A stretch of DNA of 64,000 nt from Nansenia antarctica (taxonomy: Eukaryota > Chordata > Actinopteri > Argentiniformes > Microstomatidae), in contig CAXDII010000703.1 of NCBI GenBank assembly GCA_963989245.1, positions 446,501 through 510,500 of the forward strand, read 5' to 3'. Below the pieces are notes generated by a model. It was not told where the DNA came from. It worked only from the letters and a program-made list of their open reading frames with translations, and made no database searches. A program made the translations under genes and the position numbers. The first letter of the stretch is position 1. The number at the start of each line of letters is the position of its first letter. This document shows, in pieces, positions 45,505 to 59,229 of the stretch.

Positions 45505-48500
45505 ATTTAAGCTCCTCCCACTTTGATTTAAGCTCCTCCCACTTTGATTTAAGCTCCTCCCACTTTGATTTAAGCTCCGCCCACTTTGATTTAAGCTCCG
45601 CCCACTTTGACTTAAGCTCCTCCCACTTTGACTTAAGCTCCTCCCACTTTGATTTAAGCTCCGCCCACTTTGACTTAAGCTCCTCCCACTTTGACTTAAG
45701 CTCCGCCCACTTTGACTTAAGCTCCTCCCACTTTGACTTAAGCTCCGCCCACTTTGACTTAAGCTCCTCCCACTTTGACTTAAGCTCCTCCCACTTTGAC
45801 TTAAGCTCCTCCCACTTTGATTTAAGCACCTCCCACTTTGATTTAAGCTCCGCCCACTTTGATTTAAGCTCCGCCCACTTTGACTTAAGCTCCTCCCACT
45901 TTGACTTAAGCTCCTCCCACTTTGATTTAAGCTCCGCCCACTTTGACTTAAGCTCCTCCCACTTTGACTTAAGCTCCGCCCACTTTGACTTAAGCTCCTC
46001 CCACTTTGACTTAAGCTCCGCCCACTTTGATTTAAGCTCCGCCCACTTTGACTTAAGTTCCTCCCACTTTGATTTAAGCTCCGCCCACTTTGACTTAAGC
46101 TCCGCCCACTTTGATTTAAGCTCCGCCCACTTTGACTTAAGCTCCTCCCACTTTGACTTAAGCTCCTCCCACTTTGATTTAAGCTCCTCCCACTTTGACT
46201 TAAGCTCCGCCCACTTTGACTTAAGCTCCGCCCACTTTGACTTAAGCTCCTCCCACTTTGACTTAAGCTCCGCCCACTTTGACTTAAGCTCCGCCCACTT
46301 TGACTTAAGCTCCTCCCACTTTGACTTAAGCTCCGCCCACTTTGACTTAAGCTCCGCCCACTTTGACTTAAGCTCCTCCCACTTTGACTTAAGCTCCGCC
46401 CACTTTGACTTAAGCTCCGCCCACTTTGACTTAAGCTCCTCCCACTTTGATTTAAGCTCCTCCCACTTTGACTTAAGCTCCTCCCACTTTGACTTAAGCT
46501 CCTCCCACTTTGAATTAAGCTCCGCCCACTTTGACTTAAGCTCCTCCCACTTTGATTCAAGCTCCTCCCACTTTGACTTAAGCTCCGCCCACTTTGACTT
46601 AAGCTCCTCCCACTTTGACTTAAGCTCCTCCCACTTTGACTTAAGCTCCGCCCACTTTGACTTAAGCTCCGCCCACTTTGACTTAAGCTCCTCCCACTTT
46701 GACTTAAGCTCCGCCCACTTTGACTTAAGCTCCGCCCACTTTGACTTAAGCTCCTCCCACTTTGACTTAAGCTCCGCCCACTTTGACTTAAGCTCCTCCC
46801 ACTTTGATTTAAGCTCCTCCCACTTTGACTTAAGCTCCTCCCACTTTGACTTAAGCTCCTCCCACTTTGAATTAAGCTCCGCCCACTTTGACTTAAGCTC
46901 CTCCCACTTTGATTTAAGCTCCTCCCACTTTGACTTAAGCTCCGCCCACTTTGACTTAAGCTCCTCCCACTTTGACTTAAGCTCCTCCCACTTTGACTTA
47001 AGCTCCGCCCACTTTGACTTAAGCTCCTCCCACTTTGACTTAAGCTCCTCCCACTTTGATTTAAGCTCCTCCCACTTTGATTTAAGCTCCTCCCACTTTG
47101 ATTTAAGCTCCGCCCACTTTGATTTAAGCTCCTCCCACTTTGATTTAAGCTCCTCCCACTTTGACTTAAGCTCCTCCCACTTTGATTTAAGCTCCGCCCA
47201 CTTTGACTTAAGCTCCTCCCACTTTGATTTAAGCTCCGCCCACTTTGACTTAAGCTCCTCCCACTTTGACTTAAGCTCCGCCCACTTTGACTTAAGCTCC
47301 TCCCACTTTGACTTAAGCTCCGCCCACTTTGACTTAAGCTCCTCCCACTTTGACTTAAGCTCCTCCCACTTTGACTTAAGCTCCTCCCACTTTGATTTAA
47401 GCACCTCCCACTTTGATTTAAGCTCCGCCCACTTTGATTTAAGCTCCGCCCACTTTGACTTAAGCTCCTCCCACTTTGACTTAAGCTCCTCCCACTTTGA
47501 TTTAAGCTCCGCCCACTTTGACTTAAGCTCCTCCCACTTTGACTTAAGCTCCGCCCACTTTGACTTAAGCTCCTCCCACTTTGACTTAAGCTCCGCCCAC
47601 TTTGATTTAAGCTCCGCCCACTTTGACTTAAGTTCCTCCCACTTTGATTTAAGCTCCGCCCACTTTGACTTAAGCTCCGCCCACTTTGATTTAAGCTCCG
47701 CCCACTTTGACTTAAGCTCCTCCCACTTTGACTTAAGCTCCTCCCACTTTGATTTAAGCTCCTCCCACTTTGACTTAAGCTCCGCCCACTTTGACTTAAG
47801 CTCCGCCCACTTTGACTTAAGCTCCTCCCACTTTGACTTAAGCTCCGCCCACTTTGACTTAAGCTCCGCCCACTTTGACTTAAGCTCCTCCCACTTTGAC
47901 TTAAGCTCCGCCCACTTTGACTTAAGCTCCGCCCACTTTGACTTAAGCTCCTCCCACTTTGACTTAAGCTCCGCCCACTTTGACTTAAGCTCCGCCCACT
48001 TTGACTTAAGCTCCTCCCACTTTGATTTAAGCTCCTCCCACTTTGACTTAAGCTCCTCCCACTTTGACTTAAGCTCCTCCCACTTTGAATTAAGCTCCGC
48101 CCACTTTGACTTAAGCTCCTCCCACTTTGATTCAAGCTCCTCCCACTTTGACTTAAGCTCCGCCCACTTTGACTTAAGCTCCTCCCACTTTGACTTAAGC
48201 TCCTCCCACTTTGACTTAAGCTCCGCCCACTTTGACTTAAGCTCCGCCCACTTTGACTTAAGCTCCTCCCACTTTGACTTAAGCTCCGCCCACTTTGACT
48301 TAAGCTCCGCCCACTTTGACTTAAGCTCCTCCCACTTTGACTTAAGCTCCGCCCACTTTGACTTAAGCTCCTCCCACTTTGATTTAAGCTCCTCCCACTT
48401 TGACTTAAGCTCCTCCCACTTTGACTTAAGCTCCTCCCACTTTGAATTAAGCTCCGCCCACTTTGACTTAAGCTCCTCCCACTTTGATTTAAGCTCCTCC

Positions 48501-49703
48501 CACTTTGACTTAAGCTCCGCCCACTTTGACTTAAGCTCCTCCCACTTTGACTTAAGCTCCTCCCACTTTGACTTAAGCTCCGCCCACTTTGACTTAAGCT
48601 CCTCCCACTTTGACTTAAGCTCCTCCCACTTTGATTTAAGCTCCTCCCACTTTGATTTAAGCTCCTCCCACTTTGATTTAAGCTCCGCCCACTTTGATTT
48701 AAGCTCCTCCCACTTTGATTTAAGCTCCTCCCACTTTGACTTAAGCTCCTCCCACTTTGATTTAAGCTCCGCCCACTTTGACTTAAGCTCCTCCCACTTT
48801 GATTTAAGCTCCTCCCACTTTGATTTAAGCTCCTCCCACTTTGACTTAAGCTCCGCCCACTTTGACTTAAGCTCCTCCCACTTTGACTTAAGCTCCGCCC
48901 ACTTTGACTTAAGCTCCTCCCACTTTGATTCAAGCTCCTCCCACTTTGACTTAAGCTCCTCCCACTTTGACTTAAGCTCCGCCCACTTTGACTTAAGCTC
49001 CTCCCACTTTGATTTAAGCTCCTCCCACTTTGACTTAAGCTCCTCCCACTTTGACTTAAGCTCCGCCCACTTTGACTTAAGCTCCTCCCACTTTGACTTA
49101 AGCTCCACCCACTTTGACTTAAGCTCCTCCCACTTTGACTTAAGCTCCTCCCACTTTGACTTAAGCTCCTCCCACTTTGATTTAAGCTCCGCCCACTTTG
49201 ATTTAAGCTCCGCCCACTTTGACTTAAGCTCCTCCCACTTTGATTTAAGCTCCTCCCACTTTGATTTAAGCTCCTCCCACTTTGACTTAAGCTCCGCCCA
49301 CTTTGACTTAAGCTCCTCCCACTTTGACTTAAGCTCCGCCCACTTTGACTTAAGCTCCTCCCACTTTGACTTAAGCTCCTCCCACTTTGACTTAAGCTCC
49401 TCCCACTTTGACTTAAGCTCCGCCCACTTTGACTTAAGCTCCTCCCACTTTGACTTAAGCTCCGCCCACTTTGACTTAAGCTCCTCCCACTTTGACTTAA
49501 GCTCCTCCCACTTTGAATTAAGCTCCGCCCACTTTGATTTAAGCTCCTCCCACTTTGATTTAAGCTCCGCCCACTTTGACTTAAGCTCCTCCCACTTTGA
49601 CTTAAGCTCCTCCCACTTTGATTTAAGCTCCTCCCACTTTAACCTAAGCTCCGCCCACTTTGACTTAAGCTCCGCCCACTTTGACTTAAGCTCCGCCCAC
49701 TAC
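45505..49703 (+). repeat. 21-bp minisatellite array 9 (two 1575-bp copies)
   Basis: About 200 units in the order of array 4. It has two rather than the three 75-mer copies of its 13,278-bp partner, array 7. Confidence 0.97.
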
Positions 49704-50434
49704 GACACAAGCTCCGCCCACTTGTGTCAAAAGTGGGCGGAGCTTGTGTCAAAGTGGGCGGAGCTTAAGTGGGAGTGGGAGTGGCTTAGACAGTTAGTGG
49801 GCGGAGCTTGTGTCTAAGTGGGAGTGGCTTAATTGAGTTAGTGGGCGGAGCTTAAGTCAAAGTGGGCGGAGCTTGTGTCAAAGTGGGCGGAGCTTAAGTG
49901 GGAGTGGGAGTGGCTTAGACAATTAGTGGGCGGAGCTTGTGTCTAAGTGGGAGTGGCTTAATTGATTAATTCAAATTGTCTCTCATTTGCCAACAAACGA
50001 CCTACCTAGACTGTACGCAGGTCTACTAGACATTATTGCTCAAATGAGAGATAATTTGAATTAATCAATTAAGCCACTCCCACTTTCACACAAGCTCCGC
50101 CCACTAACTGTCTAAGCCACTCCCACTCCCACTTAAGCTCCGCCCACTTTGACACAAGCTCCGCCCACTTTGACTTAAGCTCCGCCCACTAACTCAATTA
50201 AGCCACTCCCACTTTCACACAAGCTCCGCCCACTAACGGTATAAGCCACTCCCACTTCCACTTAAGCTCCGCCCACTTTGACACAAGCTCCGCCCACTTT
50301 TGACACAAGCTCCGCCCACTAACTGTCTAAGCCACTCCCACTTTCACACAAGCTCCGCCCACTAACTGTCTAAGCCACTCCCACTCCCACTTAAGCTCCG
50401 CCCACTTTGACACAAGCTCCGCCCACTTTTACAC
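49704..50434. repeat. Foldback module, copy 10
   Basis: The boundary hairpin starts at 49704. The arms are 49731-49989 and 50041-50299. Confidence 0.93.
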
Positions 50435-50639
50435 AGCTCATTAACATACAGCTCATTAGCATGAATCTCATTAGCATGAAGCTCATTAACATACAGCTCA
50501 TTAACATACACACAGCTAATTAACATACATCTCATTAACATACAGCTCATTAGCATGAATCTCATTAGCATGAAGCTCATTAACATACAGCTCATTAACA
50601 TACACACACAGCTCATTAACATACAGCTCATTAACATGA
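50435..50639 (+). repeat. 15-bp AT-rich minisatellite tract, copy 10
   Basis: The order is type B, a repeat of copy 9 at 5855 bp. Confidence 0.94.
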
Positions 50640-51359
50640 CCATTCACATTCACATAAGCCCAGGAGGTCAGATGTCACTGCTGGTTATTCCACACCACTA
50701 TCTTCCCCCAGGTCACAGAGAGAGATGTTAAACGCGTGCATCCACTATCTTCACCCTAACGTTTTTTTTTTTTTTTTTTTTTTTTTTTTATCACATTTTT
50801 TATTTTTTGTTCCCTTCCCCATTGGCTTTTATGATCGTGAGATCACGCTGTATCCAAAAAGGGGTAAGCCTCCGGTGAGGGCTAGCATGGCCAAAACGTG
50901 CAGGAAGCTTAATAACATCACGTCCCGGGGTCGTAGAGAGCTGGGGTTAGGCTTAAAATGACCGCGTAGACCTAAGGAAGAGATATATGAAACCCGCGTG
51001 TCTCTACCCCCTTCATAGCCAAAGTTATACGTCCCGTAGTGTAATCCGCGGTTAGCATGTGACGAATCTGCGGGGGGCTCAATAGCGTCACGTCCCGGGG
51101 TCGTAGAGGGCTGGGGTTAGGCTTAAAATGACCGTGTGGACCTAAGGAACTTAAATATGAAATATGGTGTTTCTGTGACACCTACGCTTGCTGAGCTAGA
51201 GTCCTTTAACCGAGCCAGGGAGACCTAAGCTAACCTAGCTAGGTGGCACGGGGACTTAGACGTTTTTTTTTCATTTTTTTTTTTTTTTACTTTCTTTTTC
51301 GATGAAACATTAGGTGAAAGCATTTTTTTAACTTTTTAAAAAAAATTTTTTTTTTGGGG
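50640..51359. repeat. Composite spacer, copy 10 (type B)
   Basis: T28 lies at 50762-50789. The spacer is indistinguishable by eye from copies 7 and 9. Confidence 0.9.
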
Positions 51360-54300
51360 ATTTAAGCTCCTCCCACTTTGATTTAAGCTCCTCCCACTTT
51401 GATTTAAGCTCCTCCCACTTTGATTTAAGCTCCGCCCACTTTGATTTAAGCTCCGCCCACTTTGACTTAAGCTCCTCCCACTTTGACTTAAGCTCCTCCC
51501 ACTTTGATTTAAGCTCCGCCCACTTTGACTTAAGCTCCTCCCACTTTGACTTAAGCTCCGCCCACTTTGACTTAAGCTCCTCCCACTTTGACTTAAGCTC
51601 CGCCCACTTTGACTTAAGCTCCTCCCACTTTGACTTAAGCTCCTCCCACTTTGACTTAAGCTCCTCCCACTTTGATTTAAGCACCTCCCACTTTGATTTA
51701 AGCTCCGCCCACTTTGATTTAAGCTCCGCCCACTTTGACTTAAGCTCCTCCCACTTTGACTTAAGCTCCTCCCACTTTGATTTAAGCTCCGCCCACTTTG
51801 ACTTAAGCTCCTCCCACTTTGACTTAAGCTCCGCCCACTTTGACTTAAGCTCCTCCCACTTTGACTTAAGCTCCGCCCACTTTGATTTAAGCTCCGCCCA
51901 CTTTGACTTAAGTTCCTCCCACTTTGATTTAAGCTCCGCCCACTTTGACTTAAGCTCCGCCCACTTTGATTTAAGCTCCGCCCACTTTGACTTAAGCTCC
52001 TCCCACTTTGACTTAAGCTCCTCCCACTTTGATTTAAGCTCCTCCCACTTTGACTTAAGCTCCGCCCACTTTGACTTAAGCTCCGCCCACTTTGACTTAA
52101 GCTCCTCCCACTTTGACTTAAGCTCCGCCCACTTTGACTTAAGCTCCGCCCACTTTGACTTAAGCTCCTCCCACTTTGACTTAAGCTCCGCCCACTTTGA
52201 CTTAAGCTCCGCCCACTTTGACTTAAGCTCCTCCCACTTTGACTTAAGCTCCGCCCACTTTGACTTAAGCTCCGCCCACTTTGACTTAAGCTCCTCCCAC
52301 TTTGATTTAAGCTCCTCCCACTTTGACTTAAGCTCCTCCCACTTTGACTTAAGCTCCTCCCACTTTGAATTAAGCTCCGCCCACTTTGACTTAAGCTCCT
52401 CCCACTTTGATTCAAGCTCCTCCCACTTTGACTTAAGCTCCGCCCACTTTGACTTAAGCTCCTCCCACTTTGACTTAAGCTCCTCCCACTTTGACTTAAG
52501 CTCCGCCCACTTTGACTTAAGCTCCGCCCACTTTGACTTAAGCTCCTCCCACTTTGACTTAAGCTCCGCCCACTTTGACTTAAGCTCCGCCCACTTTGAC
52601 TTAAGCTCCTCCCACTTTGACTTAAGCTCCGCCCACTTTGACTTAAGCTCCTCCCACTTTGATTTAAGCTCCTCCCACTTTGACTTAAGCTCCTCCCACT
52701 TTGACTTAAGCTCCTCCCACTTTGAATTAAGCTCCGCCCACTTTGACTTAAGCTCCTCCCACTTTGATTTAAGCTCCTCCCACTTTGACTTAAGCTCCGC
52801 CCACTTTGACTTAAGCTCCTCCCACTTTGACTTAAGCTCCTCCCACTTTGACTTAAGCTCCGCCCACTTTGACTTAAGCTCCTCCCACTTTGACTTAAGC
52901 TCCTCCCACTTTGATTTAAGCTCCTCCCACTTTGATTTAAGCTCCTCCCACTTTGATTTAAGCTCCGCCCACTTTGATTTAAGCTCCTCCCACTTTGATT
53001 TAAGCTCCTCCCACTTTGACTTAAGCTCCTCCCACTTTGATTTAAGCTCCGCCCACTTTGACTTAAGCTCCTCCCACTTTGATTTAAGCTCCGCCCACTT
53101 TGACTTAAGCTCCTCCCACTTTGACTTAAGCTCCGCCCACTTTGACTTAAGCTCCTCCCACTTTGACTTAAGCTCCGCCCACTTTGACTTAAGCTCCTCC
53201 CACTTTGACTTAAGCTCCTCCCACTTTGACTTAAGCTCCTCCCACTTTGATTTAAGCACCTCCCACTTTGATTTAAGCTCCGCCCACTTTGATTTAAGCT
53301 CCGCCCACTTTGACTTAAGCTCCTCCCACTTTGACTTAAGCTCCTCCCACTTTGATTTAAGCTCCGCCCACTTTGACTTAAGCTCCTCCCACTTTGACTT
53401 AAGCTCCGCCCACTTTGACTTAAGCTCCTCCCACTTTGACTTAAGCTCCGCCCACTTTGATTTAAGCTCCGCCCACTTTGACTTAAGTTCCTCCCACTTT
53501 GATTTAAGCTCCGCCCACTTTGACTTAAGCTCCGCCCACTTTGATTTAAGCTCCGCCCACTTTGACTTAAGCTCCTCCCACTTTGACTTAAGCTCCTCCC
53601 ACTTTGATTTAAGCTCCTCCCACTTTGACTTAAGCTCCGCCCACTTTGACTTAAGCTCCGCCCACTTTGACTTAAGCTCCTCCCACTTTGACTTAAGCTC
53701 CGCCCACTTTGACTTAAGCTCCGCCCACTTTGACTTAAGCTCCTCCCACTTTGACTTAAGCTCCGCCCACTTTGACTTAAGCTCCGCCCACTTTGACTTA
53801 AGCTCCTCCCACTTTGACTTAAGCTCCGCCCACTTTGACTTAAGCTCCGCCCACTTTGACTTAAGCTCCTCCCACTTTGATTTAAGCTCCTCCCACTTTG
53901 ACTTAAGCTCCTCCCACTTTGACTTAAGCTCCTCCCACTTTGAATTAAGCTCCGCCCACTTTGACTTAAGCTCCTCCCACTTTGATTCAAGCTCCTCCCA
54001 CTTTGACTTAAGCTCCGCCCACTTTGACTTAAGCTCCTCCCACTTTGACTTAAGCTCCTCCCACTTTGACTTAAGCTCCGCCCACTTTGACTTAAGCTCC
54101 GCCCACTTTGACTTAAGCTCCTCCCACTTTGACTTAAGCTCCGCCCACTTTGACTTAAGCTCCGCCCACTTTGACTTAAGCTCCTCCCACTTTGACTTAA
54201 GCTCCGCCCACTTTGACTTAAGCTCCTCCCACTTTGATTTAAGCTCCTCCCACTTTGACTTAAGCTCCTCCCACTTTGACTTAAGCTCCTCCCACTTTGA

Positions 54301-55558
54301 ATTAAGCTCCGCCCACTTTGACTTAAGCTCCTCCCACTTTGATTTAAGCTCCTCCCACTTTGACTTAAGCTCCGCCCACTTTGACTTAAGCTCCTCCCAC
54401 TTTGACTTAAGCTCCTCCCACTTTGACTTAAGCTCCGCCCACTTTGACTTAAGCTCCTCCCACTTTGACTTAAGCTCCTCCCACTTTGATTTAAGCTCCT
54501 CCCACTTTGATTTAAGCTCCTCCCACTTTGATTTAAGCTCCGCCCACTTTGATTTAAGCTCCTCCCACTTTGATTTAAGCTCCTCCCACTTTGACTTAAG
54601 CTCCTCCCACTTTGATTTAAGCTCCGCCCACTTTGACTTAAGCTCCTCCCACTTTGATTTAAGCTCCTCCCACTTTGATTTAAGCTCCTCCCACTTTGAC
54701 TTAAGCTCCGCCCACTTTGACTTAAGCTCCTCCCACTTTGACTTAAGCTCCGCCCACTTTGACTTAAGCTCCTCCCACTTTGATTCAAGCTCCTCCCACT
54801 TTGACTTAAGCTCCTCCCACTTTGACTTAAGCTCCGCCCACTTTGACTTAAGCTCCTCCCACTTTGATTTAAGCTCCTCCCACTTTGACTTAAGCTCCTC
54901 CCACTTTGACTTAAGCTCCGCCCACTTTGACTTAAGCTCCTCCCACTTTGACTTAAGCTCCACCCACTTTGACTTAAGCTCCTCCCACTTTGACTTAAGC
55001 TCCTCCCACTTTGACTTAAGCTCCTCCCACTTTGATTTAAGCTCCGCCCACTTTGATTTAAGCTCCGCCCACTTTGACTTAAGCTCCTCCCACTTTGATT
55101 TAAGCTCCTCCCACTTTGATTTAAGCTCCTCCCACTTTGACTTAAGCTCCGCCCACTTTGACTTAAGCTCCTCCCACTTTGACTTAAGCTCCGCCCACTT
55201 TGACTTAAGCTCCTCCCACTTTGACTTAAGCTCCTCCCACTTTGACTTAAGCTCCTCCCACTTTGACTTAAGCTCCGCCCACTTTGACTTAAGCTCCTCC
55301 CACTTTGACTTAAGCTCCGCCCACTTTGACTTAAGCTCCTCCCACTTTGACTTAAGCTCCTCCCACTTTGAATTAAGCTCCGCCCACTTTGATTTAAGCT
55401 CCTCCCACTTTGATTTAAGCTCCGCCCACTTTGACTTAAGCTCCTCCCACTTTGACTTAAGCTCCTCCCACTTTGATTTAAGCTCCTCCCACTTTAACCT
55501 AAGCTCCGCCCACTTTGACTTAAGCTCCGCCCACTTTGACTTAAGCTCCGCCCACTAC
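51360..55558 (+). repeat. 21-bp minisatellite array 10 (two 1575-bp copies)
   Basis: About 200 units in the order of array 9, at a 5855-bp offset. One CTCCACCC unit lies near 54960, at the same relative place as in arrays 4 to 9. Confidence 0.97.
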
Positions 55559-56289
55559 GACACAAGCTCCGCCCACTTGTGTCAAAAGTGGGCGGAGCTT
55601 GTGTCAAAGTGGGCGGAGCTTAAGTGGGAGTGGGAGTGGCTTAGACAGTTAGTGGGCGGAGCTTGTGTCTAAGTGGGAGTGGCTTAATTGAGTTAGTGGG
55701 CGGAGCTTAAGTCAAAGTGGGCGGAGCTTGTGTCAAAGTGGGCGGAGCTTAAGTGGGAGTGGGAGTGGCTTAGACAATTAGTGGGCGGAGCTTGTGTCTA
55801 AGTGGGAGTGGCTTAATTGATTAATTCAAATTGTCTCTCATTTGCCAACAAACGACCTACCTAGACTGTACGCAGGTCTACTAGACATTATTGCTCAAAT
55901 GAGAGATAATTTGAATTAATCAATTAAGCCACTCCCACTTTCACACAAGCTCCGCCCACTAACTGTCTAAGCCACTCCCACTCCCACTTAAGCTCCGCCC
56001 ACTTTGACACAAGCTCCGCCCACTTTGACTTAAGCTCCGCCCACTAACTCAATTAAGCCACTCCCACTTTCACACAAGCTCCGCCCACTAACGGTATAAG
56101 CCACTCCCACTTCCACTTAAGCTCCGCCCACTTTGACACAAGCTCCGCCCACTTTTGACACAAGCTCCGCCCACTAACTGTCTAAGCCACTCCCACTTTC
56201 ACACAAGCTCCGCCCACTAACTGTCTAAGCCACTCCCACTCCCACTTAAGCTCCGCCCACTTTGACACAAGCTCCGCCCACTTTTACAC
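55559..56289. repeat. Foldback module, copy 11
   Basis: The boundary hairpin starts at 55559. The arms are 55586-55844 and 55896-56154. Confidence 0.93.
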
Positions 56290-56494
56290 AGCTCATTAAC
56301 ATACAGCTCATTAGCATGAATCTCATTAGCATGAAGCTCATTAACATACAGCTCATTAACATACACACAGCTAATTAACATACATCTCATTAACATACAG
56401 CTCATTAGCATGAATCTCATTAGCATGAAGCTCATTAACATACAGCTCATTAACATACACACACAGCTCATTAACATACAGCTCATTAACATGA
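56290..56494 (+). repeat. 15-bp AT-rich minisatellite tract, copy 11
   Basis: The order is type B, as in copies 9 and 10. Confidence 0.94.
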
Positions 56495-57214
56495 CCATTC
56501 ACATTCACATAAGCCCAGGAGGTCAGATGTCACTGCTGGTTATTCCACACCACTATCTTCCCCCAGGTCACAGAGAGAGATGTTAAACGCGTGCATCCAC
56601 TATCTTCACCCTAACGTTTTTTTTTTTTTTTTTTTTTTTTTTTTATCACATTTTTTATTTTTTGTTCCCTTCCCCATTGGCTTTTATGATCGTGAGATCA
56701 CGCTGTATCCAAAAAGGGGTAAGCCTCCGGTGAGGGCTAGCATGGCCAAAACGTGCAGGAAGCTTAATAACATCACGTCCCGGGGTCGTAGAGAGCTGGG
56801 GTTAGGCTTAAAATGACCGCGTAGACCTAAGGAAGAGATATATGAAACCCGCGTGTCTCTACCCCCTTCATAGCCAAAGTTATACGTCCCGTAGTGTAAT
56901 CCGCGGTTAGCATGTGACGAATCTGCGGGGGGCTCAATAGCGTCACGTCCCGGGGTCGTAGAGGGCTGGGGTTAGGCTTAAAATGACCGTGTGGACCTAA
57001 TGAACTTAAATATGAAATATGGTGTTTCTGTGACACCTACGCTTGCTGAGCTAAAGTCCTTTAACCGAGCCAGGGAGACCTAAGCTAACCTAGCTAGGTG
57101 GCACGGGGACTTAGACGTTTTTTTTTCATTTTTTTTTTTTTTTACTTTCTTTTTCGATGAAACATTAGGTGAAAGCATTTTTTTAACTTTTTAAATTTTT
57201 TTTTTTTTTTGGGG
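56495..57214. repeat. Composite spacer, copy 11 (mosaic)
   Basis: T28 lies at 56617-56644. The left part matches copy 10. From TAATGAAC near 57000 onward it matches copy 12: GCTAAAGTCC, then TTTTTAAATTT and a long T run before GGGG. The junction lies just before 57001 and marks the border between the 5.85-kb and 3.67-kb families. Confidence 0.88.
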
Positions 57215-59229
57215 ATTTAAGCTCCTCCCACTTTGATTTAAGCTCCTCCCACTTTGATTTAAGCTCCTCCCACTTTGACTTAAGCTCCGCCCACTTTGAT
57301 TTAAGCTCCTCCCACTTTGACTTAAGCTCCTCCCACTTTGACTTAAGCTCCTCCCACTTTGATTTAAGCTCCGCCCACTTTGACTTAAGCTCCTCCCACT
57401 TTAATTTAAGCTCCTCCCACTTTGATTTAAGCTCCTCCCACTTTGACTTAAGCTCCGCCCACTTTGACTTAAGCTCCGCCCACTTTGACTTAAGCTCCTC
57501 CCACTTTGACTTAAGCTCCGCCCACTTTGACTTAAGCTCCGCCCACTTTGTCTTAAGCTCCTCCCACTTTGATTTAAGCTCCGCCCACTTTGACTTAAGC
57601 TCCGCCCACTTTAACCTAAGCTCCTCCCACTTTGACTTAAGCTCCTCCCACTTTGACTTAAGCTCCTCCCACTTTGACTTAAGCTCCTCCCACTTTGACT
57701 TAAGCTCCTCCCACTTTGATTTAAGCTCCGCCCACTTTGACTTAAGCTCCTCCCACTTTGACTTAAGCTCCTCCCACTTTGATTTAAGCTCCGCCCACTT
57801 TGACTTAAGCTCCTCCCACTTTGATTTAAGCTCCTCCCACTTTGATTTAAGCTCCGCCCACTTTGACTTAAGCTCCTCCCCCTTTGATTTAAGCTCCGCC
57901 CACTTTGACTTAAGCTCCGCCCACTTTGTCTTAAGCTCCACCCACTTTGACTTAAGCTCCGCCCACTTTGACTTAAGCTCCTCCCACTTTGACTTAAGCT
58001 CCTCCCACTTTGACTTAAGCTCCGCCCACTTTGACTTAAGCTCCGCCCACTTTGTCTTAAGCTCCTCCCACTTTGATTTAAGCTCCGCCCACTTTGACTT
58101 AAGCTCCGCCCACTTTAACCTAAGCTCCTCCCACTTTGACTTAAGCTCCTCCCACTTTGACTTAAGCTCCTCCCACTTTGATTTAAGCTCCGCCCACTTT
58201 GACTTAAGCTCCTCCCACTTTGACTTAAGCTCCTCCCACTTTGACTTAAGCTCCTCCCACTTTGACTTAAGCTCCTCCCACTTTGACTTAAGCTCCTCCC
58301 ACTTTGACTTAAGCTCCGCCCACTTTGATTTAAGCTCCGCCCACTTTGACTTAAGCTCCTCCCACTTTGATTTAAGCTCCTCCCACTTTGATTTAAGCTC
58401 CGCCCACTTTGACTTAAGCTCCTCCCACTTTGATTTAAGCTCCGCCCACTTTGACTTAAGCTCCTCCCACTTTGACTTAAGCTCCTCCCACTTTGACTTA
58501 AGCTCCTCCCACTTTGACTTAAGCTCCTCCCACTTTGATTTAAGCTCCTCCCACTTTGACTTAAGCTCCGCCCACTTTGATTTAAGCTCCTCCCACTTTG
58601 ACTTAAGCTCCTCCCACTTTGACTTAAGCTCCTCCCACTTTGATTTAAGCTCCGCCCACTTTGACTTAAGCTCCTCCCACTTTGACTTAAGCTCCGCCCA
58701 CTTTGACTTAAGCTCCTCCCACTTTGATTTAAGCTCCTCCCACTTTGACTTAAGCTCCGCCCACTTTGATTTAAGCTCCTCCCACTTTGACTTAAGCTCC
58801 TCCCACTTTGACTTAAGCTCCTCCCACTTTGATTTAAGCTCCGCCCACTTTGACTTAAGCTCCTCCCACTTTAATTTAAGCTCCTCCCACTTTGATTTAA
58901 GCTCCTCCCACTTTGACTTAAGCTCCGCCCACTTTGACTTAAGCTCCTCCCACTTTGACTTAAGCTCCGCCCACTTTGATTTAAGCTCCGCCCACTTTGA
59001 CTTAAGCTCCTCCCACTTTGATTTAAGCTCCGCCCACTTTGACTTAAGCTCCTCCCACTTTGATTGAAGCTCCGCCCACTTTGACTTAAACTCCTCCCAC
59101 TTTGATTTAAGCTCCTCCCACTTTGACTTAAGCTCCTCCCACTTTGACTTAAGCTCCTCCCACTTTGACTTAAGCTCCGCCCACTTTGACTTAAGCTCCG
59201 CCCACTTTGACTTAAGCTCCGCCCACTAC
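57215..59229 (+). repeat. 21-bp minisatellite array 11 (short family)
   Basis: About 96 units without the 1575-bp pattern. Marker units are TTGTCTTAAG (G at 57550, 57928, 58054), TCCCCCTTTG near 57880, and TTTAATTTAAG near 57401 and 58871 (1470 bp, 70 units). Sequence around the last pair, 57301-57410 and 58771-58880, matches by eye. Confidence 0.97.
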
